DNA of 64,000 nt from Bacteroidales bacterium (GTDB lineage Bacteria; Bacteroidota; Bacteroidia; Bacteroidales; Marinilabiliaceae), in assembly GCA_017539645.1 (NCBI GenBank), contig JAFYCM010000013.1, positions 31,718 to 95,717 of the forward strand, in the 5' to 3' direction. Both the position numbers and the translations under genes were made by a program. The notes under the pieces are model-generated. The model was not told the origin of the DNA. It ran no database searches and was given only the letters and a program-made list of their open reading frames with translations. Positions 16,665 to 25,876 of the stretch are shown in pieces. The stretch's first letter is position 1, and each line of letters opens with the position of its first letter.

Positions 16665-17567
16665 ATGGCGAAGAAATTTGGCTTGAGCCGCGGTATGGCT
16701 GACATACTCGGCGAAAACTACGTTGATGTTGCTCCCGAAACAGCGCAGGCAGAAAAGACTGAGATAGACGTTAATCTTATTGATGCGAACCCTTGGCAGC
16801 CGCGTACGGAGTTCGAAGACGATAAACTCGAAGAACTTTCGGCGTCTATCAAAGCAAATGGTATTATTCAACCCTTGGTGTTGCGTCGCAATGGTGAAAG
16901 GTATCAGATAATTGCGGGCGAGCGTCGTTTCCGTGCAGCCAAGAAAGCAGGTCTCACGGCAGTTCCGGCTGTCATTCGTGAACTCGACGATAGCAAGATG
17001 CTCGAGGTTGCGTTGATTGAGAATATTCAACGTGCCGACTTGAACCCGATAGAAGAAGCCATTAGCTATCAGCGTCTTATCGAAGAGTGTCAAGTTACAC
17101 AAGAGGAGATGGCAAACCGCGTAGGTAAAAACCGCTCTACCATCACCAACTTCTTGCGTTTGCTCAAGTTGCCCAAAGAGATTCAAGAAGGTCTGCGTCG
17201 TCGCGAGATAACTATGGGACATGCTCGTGCGCTCATAAATATCGAAGATGAAGCCACGCAAATTATGCTCTATCAGCAGACGGTGGAATATGGCTATTCT
17301 GTTCGTCGCGTGGAGGAACTTGTTCGCGAATACAACGAGCGCGGCGAAGATGTTCAAGAAGAACCAGCTGCAGATGCAGTTAACGACGAAAACAAGAAAA
17401 AATCGTCATTGTCGAACGAATATGTAGCACTCAAGAACCAATTGTCGGAAAAATTGGGTGCGAAAGTGAAATTTCAGCGTGCTGAGAGTGGCAAAGGTAA
17501 AATCACCATACCATTCGCTTCGGATGCCGATTTGGAACGAATAATTTCTGTTCTTGATAAATTATAA
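16665..17567 (+). CDS. parB: Chromosome partitioning protein ParB (Spo0J)
   Basis: 300 residues. The N-terminal ParB/CTPase domain contains LIDANPWQPRTEF and the box GERRFRAA (residues 85-91), which forms the CTP pocket. The central HTH (about 125-190) includes LIEECQVTQEEMANRVGKNR and SLRLLKLP-like segments (TNFLRLLKLP). The C-terminal dimerisation domain ends ASDADLERIISVLDKL. ParB binds parS sites, slides as a CTP clamp and works with ParA, encoded immediately upstream. No parS palindrome was found in this window, so its loading sites are elsewhere. A DUF5683 gene follows within a few bases. Confidence 0.95.
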   Translation: MAKKFGLSRGMADILGENYVDVAPETAQAEKTEIDVNLIDANPWQPRTEFEDDKLEELSASIKANGIIQPLVLRRNGERYQIIAGERRFRAAKKAGLTAVPAVIRELDDSKMLEVALIENIQRADLNPIEEAISYQRLIEECQVTQEEMANRVGKNRSTITNFLRLLKLPKEIQEGLRRREITMGHARALINIEDEATQIMLYQQTVEYGYSVRRVEELVREYNERGEDVQEEPAADAVNDENKKKSSLSNEYVALKNQLSEKLGAKVKFQRAESGKGKITIPFASDADLERIISVLDKL

Positions 17568-17574
17568 AGAAGAA

Positions 17575-18282
17575 TTGAAAACCCTTCGGCTAATTCTTAT
17601 TTTCCTGACTATCTGTGCGTTCGCGCAAGCCCAAGACACGACGGAGGTTGCGCCTCCCGACACTTTGAGGCTTGTTGATGCTCAGACAGTGAAAGAAATT
17701 GCGAAACCTGCCGTTGGTATAGATACCCTGTTGATACGAGAGGAGGATGGCGTGAAATACGTACGTTCGCTCAACATCAACGAGCTACATCACTCGCCAC
17801 ACACGGCGACTATGTATGCTGCTATTTTGCCCGGTTTGGGTCAGATATATAATCATAAATATTGGAAATTGCCTTTCCTATATGGCGGTGTGGCGGCTCT
17901 CTGCTATGCCATACATTTCAATAGTAAATATTATGATTTGTATCACGATGCCTACCGCGACTTTGTTATTCGAGACCCAAACAACAAGAGCTACGAGCAA
18001 ATCATTGCGCGAACTAACTTGACTGTGGAGCAAGTTGAAACTACTTATCAAGCTTGGTTCACAACGGCGCTGAAGAACAAAAAGGATTTCTATAGGCGCT
18101 ATCGCGATTTGAGCTATTTTGGTATGGTAGGTCTGTACATCGTTCAGATTATTGATGCGTGTGTAGATGCACATTTCTACGATTTCAACGTCAACGACGA
18201 CCTCTCGTATCGATTTACGCCGATGATTACAGAAGAGTATGGTAGCCCCGTTGTTGGTGCGTCATTGGTTATTCAATTTTGA
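17575..18282 (+). CDS. DUF5683-family membrane/envelope protein
   Basis: Function unknown. A signal peptide (MKTLRLILIFLTICAFAQA) precedes a low-complexity linker. The family core is HSPHTATMYAAILPGLGQIYN followed by KYWKLPFLYGGVAALCYAIH, where proline- and glycine-rich turns flank two hydrophobic segments. A further hydrophobic segment (SYFGMVGLYIVQIIDACVDAHFYDF) leads to a short strand-rich tail ending GASLVIQF. The frame contains no early ATG. A TTG at 17575, 7 bases after the parB stop and preceded by AAAGAAG, gives a perfect signal peptide and is taken as the start; an upstream TTG at 17554 would overlap parB. DUF5683 genes in the parAB operon are, as I recall, common in Bacteroidota, hinting at a link between segregation and the envelope (inference). 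Confidence 0.8.
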   Translation: MKTLRLILIFLTICAFAQAQDTTEVAPPDTLRLVDAQTVKEIAKPAVGIDTLLIREEDGVKYVRSLNINELHHSPHTATMYAAILPGLGQIYNHKYWKLPFLYGGVAALCYAIHFNSKYYDLYHDAYRDFVIRDPNNKSYEQIIARTNLTVEQVETTYQAWFTTALKNKKDFYRRYRDLSYFGMVGLYIVQIIDACVDAHFYDFNVNDDLSYRFTPMITEEYGSPVVGASLVIQF

Positions 18283-18299
18283 ACCAAAATTCTAATATT

Positions 18300-18734
18300 A
18301 TGGAGATAAAAGATTATCGCGACTTGAAAAGATTGGTTGTTGAATGGCGTATACAGTATGGCCTCAACCAAGGTAAGATTGCCGAAAAACTTGGAATCGG
18401 GATTAGCCATTTTTCATCAGTATTGAGCGGAAAACAGACCTTCTCGAAGGGCTTGGCAGCGCGAGCTATCTTGCTCGACGAGCAGTTGCGTGCGGAGAAT
18501 GGTAAGCCAAAGCGCGAAACGTCGCTTAGCGCAAGTGCAGCTCAAGAGCCAAACACGAAATTGGCTGATATGCGCTACGATGCCAACGAACAGACGGCGG
18601 CTTTCTTGAATATGATCGCAAAATCAAACGAACGCATCGACAAACTGACCGTTGCTATTACGCAACTTATTGCACAAGTGGCAGAAGATCAGAAGCGTAT
18701 CGATGAGTTAATCAAGTTGTTGGCAACCCGATAA
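18300..18734 (+). CDS. Small helix-turn-helix protein of unknown function
   Basis: 144 residues from the ATG at 18300; a TTG at 18279 would overlap the previous gene and is not preferred. The N-terminal half looks like a small HTH domain: LKRLVVEWRIQYGLNQGKIA, then KLGIGISHFSSVLSGKQTF, with a pattern like a Cro/C1 helix-turn-helix. The C-terminal half (ANEQTAAFLNMIAKSNERID to LIKLLATR) is a charged heptad-type helix, probably a coiled coil for oligomerisation. It lies between DUF5683 and the Mpl-type ligase, with 17 and 15 base gaps, so it is in the parAB-nadK operon. It could be a nucleoid or operon regulator; nothing shows which. Confidence 0.6.
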   Translation: MEIKDYRDLKRLVVEWRIQYGLNQGKIAEKLGIGISHFSSVLSGKQTFSKGLAARAILLDEQLRAENGKPKRETSLSASAAQEPNTKLADMRYDANEQTAAFLNMIAKSNERIDKLTVAITQLIAQVAEDQKRIDELIKLLATR

Positions 18735-18749
18735 TCGGCCATAAATATT

Positions 18750-20111
18750 ATGCGCGTACATTTCATAGCTATAGGCGGCAGTGTGATGCACAATTTGGCT
18801 CTTGCATTGCATGCCAAAGGTTTTCAGGTCAGCGGTTCGGACGATGAATTTTTCGAGCCATCTAAGTCGCGCCTTGCAGCAGCGGGTTTATTGCCGAGCG
18901 AAGCAGGTTGGCACGCTGAGCGAATAACGCCCGACCTCGACGCCGTAATTCTTGGAATGCACGCCATGTCGGACAATCCTGAACTTGTTCGCGCTAAAGA
19001 ACTTGGGCTGAAGGTCTATTCTTTCCCAGAATATTTATACGAGCAGACGCGAGACAAACGTCGCATCGTAGTCGGTGGAAGCCATGGCAAGACGACCACC
19101 ACGTCGATGATTATGTACGTATTGCGCAAACTTGGTCGCGACTTTGACTATATGGTTGGCGCACAGATTGAGGGCTTCGACACAATGGTGCGCCTGACGA
19201 AAGATGCACCTATAGCAGTCTTCGAAGGTGATGAATACCTATCATCGACGCTCGACAAAACATCTAAATTTCTTCGCTACAAACCCGATGTGGCAATAGT
19301 TACGGGTATCGCTTGGGATCACATCAACGTATTCCCGACATTCGATAGCTATGTAGATACGTTCCGCAAGTTTGCCCATTCCATTGAGCCCAACGGCGAG
19401 TATATATATTTCGCCGACGACGAGAATCTAAAGTCGATTGCGGGCGAATTGCGTAGCGATATAACTATAAAACCCTACGCCGCGCTCAATTACGAAGTTG
19501 AAGATGAGCGTGTAGTAGTTGTTGAGGGTGGGAAACGCTACCCGATGAGTGTGTTTGGTAAGCATAATATGCAAAATATGCATGCAGCCATGCTTGCGTG
19601 CGAAGCCGTTGGTGTAAGCCGCGATGAATTCCTCACAGCCATAAGTACATTCGGCGGCGCAGCAAAGCGTCTTCAAACTCTCTGCGAAACCTCCGATGCC
19701 ATAGCATTCTTGGATTTTGCCCATTCGCCATCGAAGTTGCGTGCTACAACGAACGCCGTGCGCGAACGCTATCCGAATCGCAAAATAGTGGCTGCTATGG
19801 AGCTTCACACATTCAGCAGTCTCACGAAAGAATTTTTGCCACAGTATGCGCATTCTATGGATGCAGCTTCTGAGGCTATTGTATATTTCAACCCGAGCGA
19901 GATTGAGCATAAACGCCTTGCTCCAATTTCTGTCGACGACGTTGCGCAAGCTTTTGATAATGATAAGCTTAGTGTATATACAGATACACAAAAAATGGTT
20001 GAGCGCCTACGCTCGTTCGACTACGAGAATTCGGTATTGCTAATAATGACGTCGGGCAACTTCTCGGGTCTCGACTTGCGCGAATTGGCGAAATCGTTGA
20101 TATGTAAATGA
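18750..20111 (+). CDS. mpl: Mur ligase of the Mpl type (UDP-MurNAc:L-Ala-gamma-D-Glu-meso-Dap ligase)
   Basis: 453 residues. Mpl joins recycled murein tripeptide to UDP-MurNAc, saving wall material. The N-terminal Rossmann-like domain starts MRVHFIAIGGSVMHNLALAL and includes VSGSDDEFFEPS. The P-loop is GGSHGKTTTTSM (109-120). The region FEGDEYLSSTLDKTSKFL (the acidic EADEYD-like block of Mpl and MurC), GIAWDHINVFP and the third-domain segments FGGAAKRLQTL and LDFAHSPSKLRAT match Mpl rather than MurC, which carries DEADE and lacks this spacing. The closing IMTSGNFSGLDLRELA resembles MSNGGFGGIH of E. coli Mpl. It overlaps nadK by 4 bases (ATGA). MurC or a related ligase remains a less likely alternative. 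Confidence 0.78.
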   Translation: MRVHFIAIGGSVMHNLALALHAKGFQVSGSDDEFFEPSKSRLAAAGLLPSEAGWHAERITPDLDAVILGMHAMSDNPELVRAKELGLKVYSFPEYLYEQTRDKRRIVVGGSHGKTTTTSMIMYVLRKLGRDFDYMVGAQIEGFDTMVRLTKDAPIAVFEGDEYLSSTLDKTSKFLRYKPDVAIVTGIAWDHINVFPTFDSYVDTFRKFAHSIEPNGEYIYFADDENLKSIAGELRSDITIKPYAALNYEVEDERVVVVEGGKRYPMSVFGKHNMQNMHAAMLACEAVGVSRDEFLTAISTFGGAAKRLQTLCETSDAIAFLDFAHSPSKLRATTNAVRERYPNRKIVAAMELHTFSSLTKEFLPQYAHSMDAASEAIVYFNPSEIEHKRLAPISVDDVAQAFDNDKLSVYTDTQKMVERLRSFDYENSVLLIMTSGNFSGLDLRELAKSLICK

Positions 20112-20995
20112 CAAACAAGCAGTCGGTAATATTATTTGGTAAAAGCATAGAGCCCAAAACCATCGAGATATATGCAACCATAGCTCAACAAGTGATTGAG
20201 CGCGATTGCGAAGTGCTTGTTTTGCCCGAATTATACACCACACTCAGCGCGCAAGAGGCTTTTTCTTCCATACGTATAACACGTTTCGATGGGCAACCAT
20301 CGGAGAGTGGCGCTGTGGCTATGCTCTGCGTGGGCGGCGATGGCACGTTTCTCGAAGCTGCGCGCATGACGCTCGGCACCGACATTCCGCTGATGGGCAT
20401 CAATCGCGGACGCCTTGGTTTCCTTGCCGACGTTGCGCCAGAACAAGTTTCGGAGGCGCTGGATATGCTCTTTTCTGGTTGCTTCCGCCTTGCTACGCTC
20501 GACGTTCTATCATTATATGTAAACGATTCGCGCGAAGCCGTCGACTACGCGGTGAACGAGTTTGCCGTGACGAAGTGCGACAATGCATCGATGCTTACCA
20601 TTCATGCATACGTAGACGGCGAATTCCTCACAACATATTGGGCTGACGGATTGATAGTTGCTACGGCGGCAGGCTCAACGGCATATTCGCTATCGGTAGG
20701 CGGTCCGATAGTAAGTCCGCAGGCAGCCAACCTTGTACTTACGCCTGTAGCGCCGCACAACTTGAGTTTGCGTCCGCTTGTGTTGCCGAGCAGTTCGGTG
20801 ATACAATTGCGCGTGGAAGGTCGTGGCACAAGCATATTGACTTCGCTCGATGGTCGTAATCATATTATGGATAGTGGCTGCCAACTTCGCATAGCCAAAA
20901 CGCCGATGGGTGTAAAAGTTGTGCAGTTGACGAACCACTCATTCTTTGCCGCTCTGCGCGAAAAATTGAAGTGGGGCGCCGATGCCCGTAATTAG
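20108..20995 (+). CDS. nadK: NAD kinase
   Basis: 295 residues, cytoplasmic. NadK phosphorylates NAD to NADP. The family motif GGDGT is at residues 76-80 (LCVGGDGTFLEAAR). Other blocks are GINRGRLGFLADVAPE, the NE/D segment AVNEFAVTKCDNASML, TTYWADGLIVATAAGSTAYS (the ATAAGSTAYSLSVGGP diagnostic block) and LRPLVLPSSS. It starts inside the stop of mpl (ATGA). After it comes a 113-base gap with a small hairpin (CGCAC/GTGCG, 21061-21084) that lacks a T run. Confidence 0.96.
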   Translation: MTNKQSVILFGKSIEPKTIEIYATIAQQVIERDCEVLVLPELYTTLSAQEAFSSIRITRFDGQPSESGAVAMLCVGGDGTFLEAARMTLGTDIPLMGINRGRLGFLADVAPEQVSEALDMLFSGCFRLATLDVLSLYVNDSREAVDYAVNEFAVTKCDNASMLTIHAYVDGEFLTTYWADGLIVATAAGSTAYSLSVGGPIVSPQAANLVLTPVAPHNLSLRPLVLPSSSVIQLRVEGRGTSILTSLDGRNHIMDSGCQLRIAKTPMGVKVVQLTNHSFFAALREKLKWGADARN

Positions 20996-21108
20996 TTTGT
21001 TGAAAAAAAACGTTATTAGCTTGAAATAAAATCCTCAGAATAAAAATAATCCCCCTACTTCGCACTAAAACGCCATTTTGTGCGTTGTACGTATGAAAAG
21101 ATTAACCA

Positions 21109-21903
21109 ATGAACCGTAAAAACTTCGTCGTAGCGATAGTAACTGTTTTAGCTGTGATGCAAACGAGCATCGCAATGGCTCAGGACAAGCTTGAACTTGG
21201 CTTGTTTGGCGGTGTCAGTTATTATATGGGCGATTTGAATCCCTCGCAGCAATTCTTGAAGCCGCGTCCTGCCATTGGTTTTATTGGTAGATATACCATT
21301 TCGGACCGTACGGCAGTTAAGCTCAACGTAATTGGAGGCGGCATAGCAGGCAAATATCCCAAGCAAGGCGACGTATATAAAAATAGCGAAGGCATAACTA
21401 CAACGCGCGTCGATGCGAATGGTAATACCATAATTACGCGCGATAGTACTTATAATTTCGACCGAACGATAGTAGATATAGGCTTGATGGGCGAATTCAA
21501 CTTCATGAGTTTCGACCATCAGTTTCTCAAAGAGCAGTCGCGATTTACGCCATACATAACTATAGGCATCGCTGCAACATCATATAAACGCTATGATAAA
21601 GGTGATGATGATGGGCATATGGTTTTTGTGTTATCTTTGCCGTTCGGTGCTGGAGTGAAGTATAAGCTAAATCAGTGGCTTAGATTAGGTGCGGAATGGA
21701 CGTTGCGCAAGACATTCGTCGATGATCTTGATTACGTTGGCGAGAGCGATGGCAAGGTCGACCCATCTGATCCATACGGGTTTAACTATACCACGGCAAC
21801 GCACAACAACGACTGGTATTCGTTCTGTGGCATTACGGTGACGATAAGTATGTGGCCACGTCGTTTGGAGTGTAACGATGGTATGAAAAGCTTCAACCGC
21901 TAA
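21109..21903 (+). CDS. Outer membrane beta-barrel protein (DUF6089 type)
   Basis: 264 residues with a signal peptide (MNRKNFVVAIVTVLAVMQ, ending near SIAMAQ). The mature part begins LELGLFGGVSYYMGDLNPSQ, typical of the first strand of small barrels of this Bacteroidota family. Alternating strands follow: IGFIGRYTISDRTAVKLNV, DIGLMGEFNF and GAGVKYKLNQWLRLGAEWTL. The tail WYSFCGITVTISMWPRR is the last strand before a short extension. Function unknown, but the position directly before uppS and bamA is, as I recall, conserved in Bacteroidota and suggests a role in outer-membrane biogenesis (inference). Confidence 0.78.
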   Translation: MNRKNFVVAIVTVLAVMQTSIAMAQDKLELGLFGGVSYYMGDLNPSQQFLKPRPAIGFIGRYTISDRTAVKLNVIGGGIAGKYPKQGDVYKNSEGITTTRVDANGNTIITRDSTYNFDRTIVDIGLMGEFNFMSFDHQFLKEQSRFTPYITIGIAATSYKRYDKGDDDGHMVFVLSLPFGAGVKYKLNQWLRLGAEWTLRKTFVDDLDYVGESDGKVDPSDPYGFNYTTATHNNDWYSFCGITVTISMWPRRLECNDGMKSFNR

Positions 21904-21919
21904 AAGAGACAAAAAATAG

Positions 21920-22660
21920 ATGTCAGTAAAAGACGAAATAATAAAAGAGAAATTGCCGCGTCACGTAGCCATAATTATGGATGGCAATGGACGATGGGCA
22001 AAGAGCAAAGGCAGCGAGCGCTTGTTTGGACATAAGCGTGGCGTTGGCGCTGTTCGCCAGGTGACGGAAGCTGCTGTGGAGTTGGGTATTGAGTACCTAA
22101 CACTCTATGCATTCTCTACGGAGAACTGGAATCGCCCAAAACTTGAAGTTATGGGTCTTATGACGCTGCTTATGTCGTCGCTTGAGTCGGAACTCGATAC
22201 ATTCCTAAAGAACGATGTCCGCTTGAGAGTGATAGGCAACGATGCACTTCCTAAAGATGTTCAGAAACGCCTTTTGTCTGTTGAGGAGAAGACGGCGCAC
22301 TGCAAGCGCCTGACGCTCGTTTTGGCGCTTAGCTACAGTTCGCGTTGGGAGATTACCAACTGTGTGCGCGAGGTGGCTCAGAAAGTTGCCGAGGGCAAAC
22401 TCAACGTGGCTGACATCAATGAAAATATAGTTTCAGAAAATATGGCTACGGCATTTATGCCCGACCCTGAATTGCTTATACGTACAAGCGGCGAGCAGCG
22501 CATAAGCAACTTCTTGTTGTGGCAGATTGCTTACGCAGAATTATATTTTACCCCAACCCTTTGGCCAGACTTTGGTAAGGAGGATTTCTACAAAGCACTT
22601 GTCGATTATCAAGGACGCGAGAGGCGGTTTGGTAAGACGAGTGAACAAATCAACAATTAA
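21920..22660 (+). CDS. uppS: Undecaprenyl diphosphate synthase (cis-isoprenyl transferase)
   Basis: 246 residues. UppS extends farnesyl diphosphate with eight isopentenyl units to make the lipid carrier for peptidoglycan and O-antigen. Motif I is HVAIIMDGNGRWAK with catalytic D21. Further blocks are GHKRGVGAVRQVTEAA, LYAFSTENWNRPKLEV, LALSYSSRWEI, and the C-terminal PDPELLIRTSGEQRISNFLL followed by WQIAYAELYFTPTLWPDF. It lies 16 bases after the DUF6089 gene and 15 bases before bamA, in an envelope operon. Confidence 0.97.
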   Translation: MSVKDEIIKEKLPRHVAIIMDGNGRWAKSKGSERLFGHKRGVGAVRQVTEAAVELGIEYLTLYAFSTENWNRPKLEVMGLMTLLMSSLESELDTFLKNDVRLRVIGNDALPKDVQKRLLSVEEKTAHCKRLTLVLALSYSSRWEITNCVREVAQKVAEGKLNVADINENIVSENMATAFMPDPELLIRTSGEQRISNFLLWQIAYAELYFTPTLWPDFGKEDFYKALVDYQGRERRFGKTSEQINN

Positions 22661-22675
22661 CGATAACTAACCCAG

Positions 22676-25267
22676 ATGCTAAGATTAGGTGCACTAATTC
22701 TCATTTCGCTGATTACCATAGCTACTACAGCCCAGCAACAAACAGACTCTGTTGCGGCAAGCAATAACGCTACTGAAGAAGTTCAGAAAGTGTCGTATTC
22801 GGGCGTGCCTCGTAAATATGAAATAGCCGACATTGCCATCACGGGTGTAGAGCATCTCGATAAGCACATCCTGCTCAACCTCTCTGGCTTGAAAGTGGGA
22901 CAGACCATAAGTATTCCAGGCGACGAGTTGACGCAAGCGCTCAAACGCTATTGGAACCACGGATTGTTCTCCGATGTCAAAATCTACCAAACCAAAATTG
23001 TAGATAATAAAGTCTATCTTGAAATCGCACTCAAAGAGCGCCCGCGACTGAGCGAGGTGAATTTCCACGGCGTGCGTCGTAGCGAGCTCAAAGACGTTGA
23101 GGAGAAGGTGGTTATGATGAAAGAGTCGCAGGTGACTCCGTTCCTTGTGGCTCGTACGCAGAAATATGTAAAAGACTACTTCGTAGGAAAAGGATTCTAC
23201 AACGTAGATGTAAATATTGTTCAGCGCAACGATAGAAAATCGCCCAATCATGTCATTCTTGATATTAACGTAGATAAGAAAGACAAAGTGAAGGTGCGTT
23301 CGCTTGTATTCAACGGCAATAAGGCTTTCCGCTACAAGAAACTCAACCGCGCCATGAAGAAGACCAACCAAAAAGGTTTGATGAACTTCTTCCGCACCAA
23401 GAAATTCGTGAAAGATTTGTATGAGAAAGACCTTGTGGCCCTCATCGATTTCTACAACGAGCATGGTTATCGCGATGCGCGAATATTGAAGGAGACTGTT
23501 GTGCGCAATGATGACAACACCGTAGACATCACCATCGACCTCGACGAAGGCAAACAATATTTCATTGGCGATATTACTTGGGTGGGCAACAATATCTATA
23601 GTGGCGACTATCTCTCGTATGTACTCCAAATGAAAAAAGGCGATGTGTACAATAGCAAGCGCATGAATAAACGCCTCTACGAAGAGGACGACGCAGTGCA
23701 CAACCTCTATATGGATAATGGTTACCTATTCTCGAACATCACGCCTATCGAGAGCAATGTGTACGCCGACACCATCGATCTTGAGATGCGCATTGTGGAA
23801 GGCACGCAAGCCACCATCGACGACGTAATTATAAAAGGTAACGACAAGACGAATGAGCACGTTGTTCGTCGTGAAATACGTACGAAACCTGGTCAGCTCT
23901 TCTCTAAGTCGGAACTTATACGTACGGTGCGCGAGTTGGCTCAACTTGGCCACTTCAACCCAGAGAACATCAACCCTGTTCCGCAGCCCGACTACGACAA
24001 CGGTACGGTGGATATTGTATATAACCTCGAAGAGAAATCGAACGACCAAGTGGAGCTCTCCGGAGGTTGGGGTGCTGGTATGTTCGTTGGATCGTTGGGC
24101 TTGTCGTTCAACAACTTCTCTATCCGCAACATATTCAACAAAGAAGCATATTCGCCACTGCCAACTGGCGATGGTCAGAAATTCTCCATCAAGGCGCAGG
24201 CAAATGGTAAATATTATAAATCGATAAGCGCGTCGTTTACTGAGCCTTGGCTTGGCGGACGTCGTCCTAACTCGTTGACGCTCTCTGCATTCTATTCTTC
24301 GCAGACGGGTGTAAGTAGCAGCTACTACAACAACTTCTACAATGGTTATCGCAGCGGCTACGTTTCTGGCGAAGTAAACAAGCCGAGCAAGGGCTCGCTT
24401 CATCAGTTCCGCAAAGTGTCTGGTACATCGATAGGCTTTGGTAAGCGCCTCACTTGGCCAGATGACTGGTTCACGCTCTACACCGAGTTTAGCTATCAGT
24501 ATTATCAGCTGCGCAACTGGCAATACTTCCTTATGCAGAATGGTCACTCGCACAACCTCAGTTTCCGCGTGACGTTGATGCGTAACTCTATCGATAATCC
24601 TATTTACACTCGTTCGGGTTCAAACTTCTCTATTGGTTTGTCGATTACACCTCCATACTCGCTCTTTAGCGACATCAATTGGAAGACGGTCGACGATGAC
24701 CAGAAACTCTACGAGTTTATCGAATATCACAAATGGACCGTCAAGGGTCAGGTGTTCAAGCCACTCGACAACGCTCGCAAACTTGTACTTATGGGTAAAT
24801 TCGAGATGGGCTTCCTTGGCTACTTCGACGAATATCGCAAATCGCCGTTTGAGAAATACGTAATGGGTGGCGATGGTATGTCAGGTTATTCTACATACGG
24901 TGAGGAGACCATTGGTTTGCGTGGCTATGAGAACTCATCACTCACGCCGCGTAAGGTTACCAACGGCTCATACTCATACGATGGTAACATATATAATAAG
25001 TATACGCTCGAATTGCGCTACCCAATAACATTGCAACCTCAGGCAACCGTGTTTGCTCTTGCCTTTGCCGAAGCAGGTAACTGTTGGAGCGAATTCCAAG
25101 ACTTCTCGCCGTTCGACTTGAAACGTTCGGCTGGTGTAGGTTTACGTATATTCTTGCCTATCTTTGGCTTGCTCGGTATCGACTGGGGCTACGGCTTCGA
25201 TGAAGTCTCTGGCTACAACGATGCTGGTGGCAGTCAGTTCCACTTCGTAATCGGACAGTCGTTCTAA
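22676..25267 (+). CDS. bamA: Outer membrane protein assembly factor BamA
   Basis: 863 residues. BamA is the core of the machine that inserts barrel proteins in the outer membrane. A signal peptide (ending TIATTAQQ) is followed by five POTRA repeats over about residues 45-430; visible pieces are IADIAITGVEHLDKHILLNL, LSEVNFHGVRRSEL, VRSLVFNGNKAFRYKKL and IDDVIIKGNDKTNEHVVRRE. The 16-strand barrel follows, with the lid-lock segment MGGDGMSGYSTYGEETIGLRGY (cf. VRGF of E. coli BamA). The last residues FHFVIGQSF end in the aromatic residue of the beta signal. Three Skp-like chaperone genes follow, the periplasmic partners of BamA. It is preceded by uppS. Confidence 0.96.
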   Translation: MLRLGALILISLITIATTAQQQTDSVAASNNATEEVQKVSYSGVPRKYEIADIAITGVEHLDKHILLNLSGLKVGQTISIPGDELTQALKRYWNHGLFSDVKIYQTKIVDNKVYLEIALKERPRLSEVNFHGVRRSELKDVEEKVVMMKESQVTPFLVARTQKYVKDYFVGKGFYNVDVNIVQRNDRKSPNHVILDINVDKKDKVKVRSLVFNGNKAFRYKKLNRAMKKTNQKGLMNFFRTKKFVKDLYEKDLVALIDFYNEHGYRDARILKETVVRNDDNTVDITIDLDEGKQYFIGDITWVGNNIYSGDYLSYVLQMKKGDVYNSKRMNKRLYEEDDAVHNLYMDNGYLFSNITPIESNVYADTIDLEMRIVEGTQATIDDVIIKGNDKTNEHVVRREIRTKPGQLFSKSELIRTVRELAQLGHFNPENINPVPQPDYDNGTVDIVYNLEEKSNDQVELSGGWGAGMFVGSLGLSFNNFSIRNIFNKEAYSPLPTGDGQKFSIKAQANGKYYKSISASFTEPWLGGRRPNSLTLSAFYSSQTGVSSSYYNNFYNGYRSGYVSGEVNKPSKGSLHQFRKVSGTSIGFGKRLTWPDDWFTLYTEFSYQYYQLRNWQYFLMQNGHSHNLSFRVTLMRNSIDNPIYTRSGSNFSIGLSITPPYSLFSDINWKTVDDDQKLYEFIEYHKWTVKGQVFKPLDNARKLVLMGKFEMGFLGYFDEYRKSPFEKYVMGGDGMSGYSTYGEETIGLRGYENSSLTPRKVTNGSYSYDGNIYNKYTLELRYPITLQPQATVFALAFAEAGNCWSEFQDFSPFDLKRSAGVGLRIFLPIFGLLGIDWGYGFDEVSGYNDAGGSQFHFVIGQSF

Positions 25268-25288
25268 CACATAAAAAATCAAATCGAT

Positions 25289-25846
25289 ATGAAAAAAGGA
25301 AACAAACTCTCAATAATGGCCTTCGCTGCTAAGGCGATTGCTGTGTTGGCTATCGCGCTATGTGCGCAACGTGCCGATGCTCAGAAAATTGTGTTCGTAG
25401 ATACGGAATACATACTTAAGAATATTCCTGCTTACGAAACCGCCAACGACCAACTCGACCAACTGTCGAAAAAGTACGAAGGCGAAGTGAAAGCCAAAAT
25501 GGAAGAGGTGCAGAAACTCTACGAAAGCTACCGCACCGAAAGCGTTTTCCTCACCAACGACATGAAGGTGAAGAAGGAGAATGAGATTATAGAGAAAGAG
25601 CAAGCTGCCAAGAAACTCCAACAGCAATATTTTGGTCAGAATGGCGAACTGTTCAAACAGCGCGAAGTGCTCATTCAGCCTATTCAGGAGCAAGTTTTCA
25701 ATGCCATTCAGAGCCTTGCTGCCGAGAAGAGCTATTCTGCAGTGCTCGACAAATCGTCGAACATCGGACTGCTCTTTAGCGACCAAAATCTCGACGTGAG
25801 CGACCAAATACTTACGCGCCTCGGCTACGGCACTAAGAAGAAATAA
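25289..25846 (+). CDS. Skp/OmpH family periplasmic chaperone, copy 1
   Basis: 185 residues with a signal peptide (ending QRADA). The mature start KIVFVDTEYILKNIPAYETA is the OmpH family opening strand and helix. A long charged helical arm follows (about residues 55-140, e.g. YEGEVKAKMEEVQKLYESYR), as in the tentacles of the Skp trimer. The C-terminal body has YSAVLDKSSNIGLLFSDQNL. Skp binds unfolded barrel proteins in the periplasm. This is the longest and the least similar of the three tandem copies. It starts 21 bases after bamA. Confidence 0.9.
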   Translation: MKKGNKLSIMAFAAKAIAVLAIALCAQRADAQKIVFVDTEYILKNIPAYETANDQLDQLSKKYEGEVKAKMEEVQKLYESYRTESVFLTNDMKVKKENEIIEKEQAAKKLQQQYFGQNGELFKQREVLIQPIQEQVFNAIQSLAAEKSYSAVLDKSSNIGLLFSDQNLDVSDQILTRLGYGTKKK

Positions 25847-25876
25847 ACATTTTCCACATTGATATTTATAAGATAG

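Noticed and set aside
16530-17357. 275-residue minus-strand open frame
   Set aside because: Antisense to the end of parA and most of parB.
22694-23701. 335-residue minus-strand open frame inside bamA
   Set aside because: Antisense shadow of a clear bamA; residue pattern is hydrophobic noise with no known motif.
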